Positions 20,380 to 30,316 of a DNA stretch of 64,000 bases are shown here, one piece after another. Made by a program: the position numbers and the translations under genes. The DNA is from Wolfiporia cocos (Eukaryota; Basidiomycota; Agaricomycetes; Polyporales; Phaeolaceae). The notes beneath the pieces were generated by a model, which saw only the letters and a list, made by a program, of their open reading frames with translations, did not search any database and was not told the DNA's origin. The stretch lies in the NCBI GenBank assembly GCA_029448655.1, contig JACCLO010000006.1, positions 558,001 through 622,000 of the forward strand, in the 5' to 3' direction. The stretch's first letter is position 1. The number at the start of each line of letters is the position of its first letter.

Positions 20380-21877
20380 TCATGAGTAGCTGCTGTACGC
20401 CGGCGCCCCCGCTACTGAGGGAGTGCTCCGGCCCGCACCCTCAAGCGTCGCCCTCACCGCCGCGTACGGGTCTGCATACTGCATCGTCCGACTTATGCGC
20501 GGCGGACTCGCGGTGCCGGTCGTCCCGAAGCCCGTCGGCGCGGGGTCTGAGAACGCGCCATATGCGTCGATACTCGGGCGCGGCATCGGCGGCGCGGGCG
20601 TGTACGTGCTCTGCGGTGGGTCGTACGCACTCGTCCGGTCGTACGCACTTGTCCGGTCGTACGCACTTGTCCGGTCGTACGCGCTTGTGCGGTCCGCGAA
20701 AGGCGACTGTGGCGCGTCCGAGCTGTCCATACCGCCGGGCGCCTTGGTGTATTGCGACGCGCCGTCGTCGTAGTCGTCGCCGTCGACGGTGGTCGCGACC
20801 TCGGAAAACTCGGGGCGCGCGAATGGTGGGTCACGCGGGCGGATGCTCTTCCCGTTGCGCCAATCGAGGACCGTGAGCACGACGGACGCGACCCAGAAGG
20901 CGAAGGTGAACCAGAAGAACACCGCGCCCGCCTTCTTCGTGCTGCACCATCCCGGTAGTGCGTTGCGATAGCTTTGGCCGAGTTTCGCGTGCGGGTCCTT
21001 CGACGCGTCCTTACAGCCGGGCTCCGTCCAGGCGGAAATGGTCACAATGAAGCTGCCATATGGATCAGGCGTGTTCGCACAGGTAATATGCGCGACTCAC
21101 GAGATGAGAAGACTGATGGTGGCACCTGTCCCGGTCATAATGAATCCTACGCGGACTTCGTTCATGGCGCGCGCTAGCCGCGCACCCTTGTTGTACTTGT
21201 CATATATCACCGGCACGAAGAGTAGGAAGAGCGGGAAGACGATGCCCGATACTGAGACGAAGAGCGCGAAGCCCGTGAGGCCAGCTGCGAGCAGTTACGT
21301 AAATACAACGCTTCTGCGACCGCACACATGCGCAATACGTACATGGCCCGACGCCCCAGTGAGCCTGGAAGCTCGCGACGCTCGCAAAGCAGCACATGGC
21401 GAGGAAATTGAAGAACGCTTGCGAGGCATGGAAGATAATGGCGGGTTTGGAGACGATCATCTGTTAACCGACGCGTCAGCGGCGCGTTCTGGCGATAAGC
21501 ACGGAGGACAAGGACCCATATCCATAACGTCGACAGCAGCGGGATGAAAACGAGAAAAATGAGGAGACCGCCCGTCTCTACCGACGCCGCCATGGACGCG
21601 CTGTGGGGCGATGTTGAAAGAGCATGAACATTACGTAACCCAGCGAACACGAACGAAGGGTCCTCGCAGGCGCCGCTGCGGAACAAGAGACGAGGCGAGG
21701 CGTGTTCGTGGTGCAGATGAAAGCCAAGAGGAGGCTCGTAGCACTTACATCGTCTTCAAAGGGCAGCACGCCCGTGTTCCCAATCCCTCCCGTCGTCGAC
21801 ATCGGCATGGGCAGCGTTGGTTTCTTCTCGGGCAGGATGCGGGTCACTGCATCTTGTATTGTGTCCAGGAGCGCCAT
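20380..21877 (-). CDS. Four-helix MARVEL-type membrane protein with DRTSAY repeats
   Basis: Exons on the minus strand at about 21343-21460, 21101-21284 and 20380-21052 join cleanly; a transmembrane exon ending at 21516 (FLVFIPLLSTLWIW) precedes them. The product shows four hydrophobic segments: that one, FFNFLAMCCFASVASF, FALFVSVSGIVFPLFLLFVPV, and AVFFWFTFAFWVASVVLTVL. This matches fungal MARVEL-domain proteins of the plasma membrane. The long cytosolic tail carries four perfect DRTSAY hexapeptides encoded by an 18-bp tandem repeat (about 20622-20693). A plausible first exon with ATG at 21877 (MALLDTIQDAV) ends in a good GTAAGT donor, but its phase does not fit the next exon. The true start may therefore be ATG 21593, or an exon was missed. 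Confidence 0.75.
20622..20693 (-). repeat. 18-bp coding minisatellite, four units
   Basis: Unit TCGTACGCACTTGTCCGG on the plus strand, near-perfect four times, encoding DRTSAY on the minus strand. Confidence 0.85.
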
Positions 21878-22698
21878 GTTGGTTCAGCGAGGCAGGCCGC
21901 GTGCTTGTGCTTGAGATGCCAAGAGCTGGGAATGGAGTGTGTGGTATAATGAGCAGCGTTAGGGTCGTGACTGGCAATATAATAGCTCGGGACGCTGAAG
22001 ACGTCAGATGGCCTGTGAGAGATAGTGAAGCCTCTGAGCTCAGCTGCAATGCGGCGCAGCAGGGCACAATTGCGGGCGTGTACAGCCTTGTGAGCACAGC
22101 TATCAGTGCGCGGATGGTAAGCGGCGAGGACGCTCCGGTCCATCGCGCTGGGCGATGCGGCTGCGCGACGCGATGCGCCCGCTTCCGTAAGCACCCTTAT
22201 CAAATCAGCCCTCCTCATTTCATGTTGTTATAAATCCTCAGGCATGAGCGCTATATGTCATAGCTGTGCATTGATTGCACACTCCGAGAACACCTCACAA
22301 CTGGCGCAGCCGATTCCGCAAAAGGAAATGCGCACGTGGCAGCCGTAGTGCACGCGTGACCGCGTCTGGCGCGCTCAACAAACGCGTCGCGCCTGTGGCG
22401 CAGGGAGACTAGCGACGATCTTCGTCTGGCTTTCTAGCAATCCATAATTCGCGGGGCAGCTCGCTCGTCTCAATGCCGGTCTAGATTATGGTCGTGGTGG
22501 CAGAACCATTACGATTGAGACTGTCTACGGTAGTTTCAGCCAGAAGCTGACGAGCTATACCAGTCGGTCCGGACTACAACGCCAGCCTATGCATATAAAC
22601 CAGGCAGGATGCGCAAACTGCTCCCCACCTAACTTGCCTTCCTACCATCACCTGCATACCGCACACCGTTGCATCTGCAGACCATCCCACATCGCACA
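21878..22698. other. Intergenic region with a TATA box for the next gene
   Basis: No supported ORF. GCATATAAACC at about 22590-22600 lies roughly 100 bp before the ATG at 22699 and is a good core promoter candidate. Confidence 0.5.
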
Positions 22699-23184
22699 AT
22701 GTTCTCCCAGCTCATTAACGCTTCCATCCCTACCGCCTGCGCTGCGCGCAAGGCCTCGCCCGCCCTCGAGGTCAACCTCCACCGCTTCCGCAACCGCTGG
22801 GCCCCGCCGGCTGCCGAAGGCTACGTCTGGTGCGACGACATGAGCGTCTGGATTCCGGCCGCGTACACGTACTTTTCCGCGGAGATCAGCACCGTGCCCG
22901 CCACGCCTGCGCTCGTCAAGGACGCCTGCGCCGGCATCGACATCGCGTACCCGCACAAGGTCGAGGTCGTCGACGTCCCGGTTCCGACGCACAAGACGAC
23001 GACGGAGCCCGCCAGCCACTGGTGGACCCGCCGCCGGACGCAGGCGCAGCCGAAGGCGACGCCCAAGATCAACATCGCGGTCATGCTCTGCGACGCGAAC
23101 GGTGTCAGCTTCCCTTCGATGCACCTGGAGCCGATCGAGGTCGCGCAGAGGAAGGAGGAGATGCGGCGCGCGGCGCAGCTCTAG
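22699..23184 (+). CDS. Unknown 161-aa protein, single exon
   Basis: ATG at 22699 follows a TATA box by about 100 bp; an earlier in-frame ATG at 22669 lies closer to the TATA box and is less likely. Codon use is strongly GC-ending, as expected for an expressed gene here. The protein has an ordered first half (LHRFRNRWAPPAAEGYVWCD, VWIPAAYTYFSAEI), a linker with HKTTTEPASHWWTRRR, and a beta-like end (PKINIAVMLCDANGVSF). No family recognised and no signal peptide or membrane helix. A long ORF on the opposite strand (22648-23124) is judged a shadow. Confidence 0.65.
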   Translation: MFSQLINASIPTACAARKASPALEVNLHRFRNRWAPPAAEGYVWCDDMSVWIPAAYTYFSAEISTVPATPALVKDACAGIDIAYPHKVEVVDVPVPTHKTTTEPASHWWTRRRTQAQPKATPKINIAVMLCDANGVSFPSMHLEPIEVAQRKEEMRRAAQL

Positions 23185-25531
23185 TCGCTGGTCGACTGGG
23201 CGGTAAACGCAGGGCCGTCGTGGACGCGCCAGAGAGAGTAGGGCTGGACGTCAGTAGCGGGTTTCTAGAGCCCGACGAAGGCGGTCTGGTCCGTAAGGGC
23301 TCTCTGGTTGCTGAAGCGTGGTCCTGCGTGCATTTCCCCTATCGCCATCTATACCCATGTTGATGCTCTCTTCCTGTTTGAGGTGTATCAGCACAGGTCC
23401 CCTCGGTCAACGTCAACACAACTCGAGCGCGCGCACCGTCGAAGACTCAAGACCCGGGACTGGTGGTAAGGTGCCGGCATCAGCGGGGCATTCGGGGGAG
23501 GGAGTCATGACCCGACGAACTCGATGTCTGCGCTGGTGTCGGTGCCGTTCCAGATCGTGTCTCTTCCTCGTCGAAACATGCTGATCACAGTTCCACCCAT
23601 GAGTTTCAGACTAGATCCCGTCTCCCGCAAGTCAACCGAGGACCAAGGCCCGTGACGCGACCGGACAGAAGACGGTATGGAGCGGGAGCGGCCGGCGAGG
23701 TCGAGGGAGGGCCTGATCACCCCTATGAACTGGACCTCCTCGGTCGGTGTAGTATCATCGTCCCTCCTCTATCCCAGATTCTCGACCCTGTGCTCACCAT
23801 GTCAGCCGCAGCGTTTTGTATTCTGCAGGTCAACGCACTTCAAGCTCCCTTGTCAAGATGTAACTTGGTTCGCCATGCCTCTTTTCCTCCTCGATGCCCT
23901 TACTCACCCATAGTCCTCCAGGTTTCGCGAGTCAGGCATTGCCAGGCTCGGGTGGCGGCGGGCGGTTACTTTCTCATCACTTCTGTGTCTCGACCAGTTA
24001 CTTATCCCATTCACCCACAGTTGGACGAGATGACTTGTAGCAACATGGCACGCCAGATCGACAACAGGTATGTTTTCCCCCAGCTTCGGTGATGACTATC
24101 CCTGACTTACCAACGTCTCTGCAGTCGGCCGATGCATCGCAATTTGACGACAAGCTGTTCTCGCCGTTGTCGAAGGTACTGAGAGCCTGGGTAGTCTATC
24201 GTAGTCTGCTCATCGTTCCAACGTCTTGTAGTAGTTTCTCGATGGCGTAGCGCTTCAATATTCTGGAGACGAGAAGTTGAATCGTCACGTCCTTCATTAC
24301 CGAAGGTAGATGTTCCTGTCTTCCTTGCAGCGGGACCTCACTAACCCTCTAGATTTGCTGTTAGTGCCTTACTTCGTGTCTTGACTGGACGTGTGCTTGG
24401 GGAAGAGGCGCTGCTGAGGGGGAGAGGGGCGCACACCGAGAACTGGCCACTCTCGTTGTGTGTCCGCCTTCTCCGAGGTAGCGCGGGGTGGCACGCATGC
24501 GCCGTGCATGGGGCAGGTATGTCCCGATGTTCTTCCGTGTTTTACGCTGCAGCTAACAGGGTGCATGTTAGCAGTGGCACGGGATGTGGGGCAAGAAGAG
24601 TCGAGAAACGAGGAGTACGCGAGGAGCGAGGAAGAAGATGGAGGTCGGGACGGTGAGCGGAGGGTGAGCGGAGGGTGAGAGGGGAGGGGAGCGTCGAGGC
24701 GAGGCTGGCAAGTCTTCGTTGAACCTCACCCCAACTCAGGCTCACTATTGTTGCCTCTCCAGGTCCTAATCGGCGACAATGGCTCGATGGTTTCGGGTTT
24801 CGGGTCCCGCTTGTTTCGCATGTCATCTCATGGCATCGCTCGCATCCGCGACACTACCGCCCGGGTTCTCCCCGCATCGGTGCGCCGGAGGGGTCAAGGG
24901 TGTCGGAACGTAGGCAGATCGGTAGCTGGCGCTGAGACACCCGCTCTCTGGACGGGGGAGCGTACGTAAATAGGTCCCTCTCGCCCAGCCCGCCGACGCG
25001 CCGAGCCATTGTCCGTGCATCTGCGATCTCGAAGGTTCATCGGTGTTGGGTCCCCACAGTGTCGTTGGTCTCTCTTTTGTACTTGCTTTGATTGCGAGTG
25101 TCTGCGTTTGTGCCCGATGGAGGCTCTGGCTTGAGGAGGCGCAGAGTGGGTTGCGCTCCGCGATTGGTCTCGGAATGGAGTCTGCTTTGAGTGGCTGGGC
25201 CGCTCTTCTTCTGCCATTCCCTGCGTGATCAACATGATTTTAGACCAGAGAATGCGTCAGCAGTAACTCACTCGGTACGATGAGAAGATTCCCGATGACG
25301 TCAAATATTCTTCTCAACAAACTCAATCTGCCAACGAACAGTTCACCAAAAGTCAAATAAACTCAAGCGCGACACGGCCTCGGGCCGATGATGAACAATG
25401 TTTCGTTTTCATTCATCCCCGTGCAAGAAGTATGGCAAAGCAAATAGACAGCAAGCTACAGATAGTACAGATCCAGCGGTGCATGTGTATGCTTTTGGAC
25501 GAAGCTCGGGCGCGTCACAGACGAGCCACGT
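23185..25531. other. 2.3-kb region without a supported gene
   Basis: Many short ORFs, none with a family match. A possible small gene around 23810-24175 (start near MSAAAFCILQ or MARQIDN, GTATG donor at about 24069, CTGCAG acceptor near 24123) was tried but the frames do not join convincingly. No repeats or RNA genes seen. It includes the 3' flank of ILV5. Confidence 0.4.
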
Positions 25532-27047
25532 TCACGACTGGCTGTCGGGGCGGAGGCTGCGCACGACTTTGCCTGCATATCGATTTCCAATCTGTCAGCA
25601 CGCCGTGGCTAGACAATCAAACGGCATGACGCACCGGCTCTCCAGATCTCCTGCTCGTCGATCTCCTTGAGTTCCTTCGCGAGGTCCTGGCGGTACGTCG
25701 AGCGGCCGTTGAACTCGAGGCTGCGGCGCGTCTCAGTACCGTCGCGCACGCTCTGGTAGAGCTTCTCGAAGACGGGCAGGTTCGTCTCCTCGAAGACCTT
25801 CGCCCAGTCGAGCGCACCGCGCCGCGCGGTCGTCGAGCACGCGTTGTACATGTAGTCCATGCTAAATGGGGTTACGGCGATCAGGATCTGCGCCACGATC
25901 GAGGACGGGAGGGTACACCACTCACCCGCGCTGGCCGATCAGGGGGTAGAGCGACTGCGTCGCCTCCTCGACGGTCTCGTTGAACGCCTCAGACGGCGTG
26001 TGGCCGTTGGCGCGGAGGACCTTGTACTGTGCGCAGAATAAGCCCTGGATGGCGCCCATGAGCTGCAGATAAACGCGTCAATAGACGCGTACACATGTAA
26101 GAGCATCCGAGATACATACGACACCACGCTCGCCGTAAAGGTCAGAGTACACCTCCTTCTCGAAGGTGGTCTCGTACATGTAGCCAGAGCCAATGGCAAC
26201 ACCGATAGCCACGGCCTTTTCCTTCGCCTTGCCGGTGACATCCTGCCAGACGGCAACGCTGGAGTTGATGCCACGGCCCTCTTTGAAGAGGGTGCGCACG
26301 GTGCGGCCAGAGCCCTTGGGTGCGACGAGGATGACATCGACGTCCTTGGGCGCAATGACCTTGGTGTCCTCCTTGTATACGACGGAGAAGCCGTGCGAGA
26401 AGTAGAGCGTCTTGCCCTTGGTGATGAGCGGCTTAATTGTCGGCCACGTCTGTGACTGTGCGGCGTCGGAGAGAAGGTTCATAACGATCGTGCCGCGCTT
26501 GATTGCTTCCTTGATGGGGAACAGGGTCTGGCCGGGAACCTGAGATATGTTCTCGTCAGTCGACGCGTAGAGGATCCAAAAAGGCGCGCGGTACCCAGCC
26601 GTCCTCCTGAGCCTGCTTCCAGCTCTCGCCGCCTTCGCGGACGCCGACGATGACGTTCAGGCCGTTGTCGCGGGCGTTCAGACCCTGACCATGGCCCTGC
26701 GAGCCATAGCCAATAAGGGCGAGCGTGTCGTTCTTGAAGTAGTCCTGGAGCTTGGCGAGAGGCCAGTCGCTCCGCTCGTACACGACCTCCTCCGTACCCG
26801 CGAAGTTGAGGGTCTTCAGGCCACGTGTAGCCTTTTCAGTAGCAAGTTCATCAGTACGAATCCCATGCTCTGCACGGTGAGCGAACGAATGACTTACTGC
26901 GACAGTCGACCTGCGCGACGCGGTGGAGGCGGCATTCCGCGCGAGGGCAGAGTAGGCTGCGATCTGCACGGGTCTTGCTGCCGCCTTAGCCGCGATGCGG
27001 CGAGAGGCAGCACGGGCAGCTTGGGCAGAGCGGGCGGCGAAGGACAT
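25532..27047 (-). CDS. ILV5: Ketol-acid reductoisomerase, mitochondrial
   Basis: Six exons (27047-26898, 26831-26595, 26539-26120, 26062-25926, 25861-25635, 25572-25532) give about 403 aa, the usual fungal length. The enzyme isomerises and reduces acetolactate and acetohydroxybutyrate with NADPH and Mg2+, the second step of valine, leucine and isoleucine synthesis, in mitochondria. Residues 1-50 are Arg/Ala-rich without acidic residues, a typical presequence. The NADPH loop GYGSQGHGQGLN, the block VDVILVAPKGSGRTVR, FEKEVYSDLYGERG with the metal-binding acidic residues, and SLYPLIGQRG then CSTTARRGALDW are all present. The last exon encodes only GKVVRSLRPDSQS. Nothing suggests a defect. Confidence 0.96.
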
Positions 27048-28008
27048 GATGGTAAGAGTGAGTCAAGCCAACTCAGCCGTCTCGTGTTATTTATTCGACC
27101 AGCGCTCGAGTCACCATTATGGGCGCTTACGCGCAACGAGTGCGGGGAAACATACACGCCGTTATTGATCCCGCTCACGACCGCTTACTCTGCTTTCCGG
27201 GGCACACAAAGCAGCGACTCTCACCTCACGACTGGTTGCCGAATACACTACTCCCTACGGGATCGCGATGTGTCTCTCCCCATTTGGCTCTCGGGCGAAA
27301 GTGGATGATTATTTCTCAGGGACTCTCGTATCTTGTACAGCATGATACTCAGCTTATGTCCGCGGACCCGGTGGTCGGGGTGCACATCGACGGGCTTGTG
27401 TATGATGTAGATGGGGTCGGAATTGATGCATTCGCCGCAGATGACACGTAGTGCCTAGTGAAGGGTTGTGCTCTTAGGGTCACATTGCTACCACCATTGT
27501 TCGTACAATCATCGTCTGATGGTTCATCGAGACAGGCCCGGTCTATTAAATGCACTGGATTTACAGTCATCAACCACTCAATGAGACAACCAAATATTGT
27601 ACTGCCTTGGACTTCATGTAGACTTCCTCGTGTGCCAATCAGACTACACCAGAGTATCAGACCCAACCTCCCCCACAATCTGGCATTGAGAGTTCCCTTA
27701 TCGAAGCCCCTCTACAGGCAGTGGAATTTGAACAATGGTTGAATGTCCTTATCAACGAACGACCACTCAATGAGACAGCGTCACATCACGCCTGATTAGG
27801 CCCAATTAGGTATATCTCATCAGCTGGTACTATCCCATTGTCGCCTTCCTCCTCACCGCCTCCTTGCTCGCTCTCATCTATGTCCTCCAAATCCAACCTC
27901 GGCCGTAGTATTAGCTTCTGCAGAGCTGTGCATTTCAGCTTTGGCCATCATTTGGCTCTTCCCTCGACCTTCAAGTGCCCATTTGGAGCTGCTACTTCTG
28001 AAGTGCTC
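27048..28008. other. Left flank of the retrotransposon, with relic-like sequence
   Basis: Holds the ILV5 promoter (up to about 27150). A protein-like plus-strand stretch at about 27640-27795 (APLQAVEFEQWLNVLINERP) has no recognised family. Two copies of CACTCAATGAGACA occur at 27575-27588 and 27764-27777; inverted copies lie beyond the other end of the retrotransposon. Confidence 0.5.
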
Positions 28009-28719
28009 TGTTACGGGTCGAATACCCGTTCGTATATTCGAGTCGCGAATATAGATCGTTCTTCTGCACGTGGGCGTATAGCCGTATGCAAGGCAAATGC
28101 TCGTTAGATGCCTTCAAGTCCTAGGTGAAGTTCCTAGGAGATCGTATAATATCCAATACGCGTTAGAGGATATAATCTGTTCAGGTGCGAGTCTGATAGA
28201 ATATAAGACTCGCCTAAGTCCGAGAAGTCAGTGTGCACTTCGAGGACTTAGTCGTTCGGTTGCTCGAGCGAGAAATACTGAGCGTAGTTTCCTACGTTTG
28301 AGAACGAGTATAAGACTTCTTGTTTATACAACAAGGTCGAGCTGAGGAGCCTCGACAGTAAGTACATGAGTTTATATACTTCGTTAGGTTTTAGGGGTCA
28401 AGTCCGTCCCCGATGTCACCGCTACTATCTACGCTATAGTTCCAAACGTTTGATAAGTATGTAGTGATATATCTGAGACGATAGATAGGAATGATGATGG
28501 CGGTTGAACGCCATCTGTCAACTAATAAACGATGAACATGAAACGAGGGCAGAGTTGGATCTGTCAAGGATGAAACGCGCCCTCTACGCTAGTACAACTG
28601 GGGATGAGCCCAGTACGAGTCACGAGTAGCCAGGGGGTTGGTTGTGCAACAAGTCCCTGTATCGTATTCACCCAGTGGTGAGTTCCGTCAGCGTTCGAAA
28701 AATCAAAATAACCGTAACA
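28009..28719 (-). repeat. 3' LTR (711 bp)
   Basis: Begins TGTTACGG and ends CCGTAACA, perfect terminal inverted repeats with the TG...CA ends of LTRs. Matches the copy at 37265-37975 in every stretch compared. It contains the same TATA box and predicted start site. Confidence 0.95.
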
Positions 28720-28735
28720 TCAGCCCCTCCCTAAG
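28720..28735 (-). other. Polypurine tract
   Basis: Sense strand reads AGGGAGGGGCTGA directly before the 3' LTR; this is where plus-strand DNA synthesis is expected to start. Confidence 0.75.
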
Positions 28736-28816
28736 CATTCGTCGGCCTCGACGAATTTTCCAAGTTCCCCTCTTCAGAGTGCCTTGGCATCCTGTTCGTT
28801 GTAGATGTCGCCGTTC

Positions 28817-29280
28817 TGACGCAGTTATTCACGACGTACGGCTTATGCCCTAGGATACAAGACGCAATGTCTTGGACCGGAGTCGTCCTAGTGGCGCTGG
28901 CTATGAGGGCTACTCAGTAAGGCCAGAGGCTAAGAAGCATGGCGAGGCCAGCAGAGCACGCAGAGGGAGATAGCTGTGGGACACGCCCCAATGTCGACAA
29001 TAACAAGACTGAGGTTGTAAGACCTCAGTCGCTAGCTTATATACATGTCTCGCGCACCGTACTACTTGTAAGTACCGACCCTAAACTTAAAGGTCCGTGC
29101 GCAGGCGCCGCGACGCCGCTGACTAAGCTACTGTCATGTGTCCCTGTAACGTGACAACTAAGGTAAGGAAGATAACCGCTACACTATATGACAGTCCTAA
29201 CATGTGACTAGATACCAAGAGGACCGGGGTTCGACCCCGGGGGAATACAACGTCCCAACGTCAGGTAGAAAACCGTGACA
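28817..29280 (-). repeat. 3' LTR of the nested element
   Basis: 464 bp, TG...CA ends; sense strand begins TGTCACGG and ends GCGTCA. Carries TATATAAG, a perfect 9-bp inverted repeat over the predicted start site, and a palindromic GGGGTTCGACCCC. Confidence 0.9.
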
Positions 29281-29852
29281 TTACCTCCTGTTCTACATTC
29301 ATCGCCCCGATGAAGGATGTCGGGCCCCTCTACTTCGCGTTAGAATGCGGCTTCATACCGTGTTGCTCGAACACGCCGCGCGACGCCTGCACTGAGGGTT
29401 TGATGCGACTGAATGACCGGTCCGCATGTTGTTCGACCATGTCGAGTGTGGGGTTACGCCGAAGCGCTTCACATACCCACTGGTCATGGGACATGGGGTG
29501 TCCGTGCCGCCCAGGACGTACGTTATCGAGAACGTACCGGTGAGGTCCTGCTATCGCTCAACAGCGAGGGCGGGCTTTCGTCTTCCACTCCTCTGTAAGG
29601 TATAACGTACCATGCCCTGATGCCTAACGCTAAGGCTCACGCTACGCTAACGCTAACCCTAAGGCTAACGCTAACGTGAGCGCGGAGGGGGTGGTCGTCA
29701 TGACAACGCTTATGTGGGGGGCAGGCGAGTTGATGCCGACCTCCTGTTCAAGGAGGTGCCCCCGCCGCGTCGTCTACCTATAGAGTGGGAAACCCTCAGC
29801 CCCAAGGCGTAGAACGATGCCAAGGGGGGGAGGTAAAGTAGTCTTGTTATTA
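29281..29852. other. Internal region of the nested element
   Basis: 572 bp without gag- or pol-like coding sequence. At 29622-29676 it has a run of degenerate GCTAAC hexamers including one CTAACCCTAA, which looks like telomeric repeat. A purine-rich AGAACAGGAGGTAA (sense strand) lies directly before the 3' LTR and could serve as its polypurine tract. Confidence 0.7.
29840..29851 (-). other. Primer-binding site of the nested element, complementary to its own LTR
   Basis: Sense AATAACAAGACT, starting one base after the 5' LTR. It is the exact complement of sense AGTCTTGTTATT at 30046-30035 in the LTR, 12 of 12 bases. Confidence 0.85.
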
Positions 29853-30316
29853 TGACGCAGTTATTCACGACGTATGGCTTATGCCCTAGGATACAAGACG
29901 CAATGTCTTGGACCGGAGTCGTCCTAGTGGCGCTGGCTATGAGGGCTACTCAGTAAGGCCAGAGGCTAAGAAGCATGGCGAGGCCAGCAGAGCACGCAGA
30001 GGGAGATAGCTGTGGGACACGCCCCAATGTCGACAATAACAAGACTGAGGTTGTAAGACCTCAGTCGCTAGCTTATATACATGTCTCGCGCACCGTACTA
30101 CTTGTAAGTACCGACCCTAAACTTAAAGGTCCGTGCGCAGGCGCCGCGACGCCGCTGACTAAGCTACTGTCATGTGTCCCTGTAACGTGACAACTAAGGT
30201 AAGGAAGATAACCGCTACACTATATGACAGTCCTAACATGTGACTAGATACCAAGAGGACCGGGGTTCGACCCCGGGGGAATACAACGTCCCAACGTCAG
30301 GTAGAAAACCGTGACA
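29853..30316 (-). repeat. 5' LTR of the nested element
   Basis: Offset exactly 1,036 bp from the other copy. TATA box CTTATATA at 30072-30079; predicted transcription start at 30046, where the sense strand reads AGTCTTGTTATT. Confidence 0.9.

Larger units (their letters stand above)
28817..30316 (-). mobile_element. Nested 1,500-bp non-autonomous LTR element (TRIM-like)
   Basis: Two 464-bp direct repeats (28817-29280 and 29853-30316) flank 572 bp of non-coding DNA. The outer flanks are CGTTC at 28812-28816 and CGTTC at 30317-30321, a perfect 5-bp target duplication. The repeats start TG and end CA, and I saw one mismatch between them (C/T near 28838 and 29874), so the insertion is recent. 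A primer site complementary to the LTR and a TATA box at the right distance show that it is transcribed on the minus strand, like its host element. No gag or pol is present, so it must be moved in trans. It sits in the last codons of the host's third ORF. Confidence 0.92.

Noticed and set aside
22648..23124. 158-codon ORF opposite the 161-aa gene
   Set aside because: Arg/Asp/Val-rich composition typical of an antisense shadow of GC3-rich coding sequence; no promoter on that side.
23810..24175. Possible small spliced gene
   Set aside because: The donor and acceptor give incompatible frames and the product resembles nothing known.
28097..28345. 82-codon ORFs in the LTRs
   Set aside because: Located in the transcribed leader or trailer region of the LTR and without protein-like features; present twice only because the LTR is.
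29160..29280. Possible tRNA gene in the small LTR
   Set aside because: The B-box motif is on the plus strand and the D-arm-like motif on the minus strand. The only 7-bp stem found (CTGTCAT/ATGACAG) encloses 64 nt without a proper anticodon arm.
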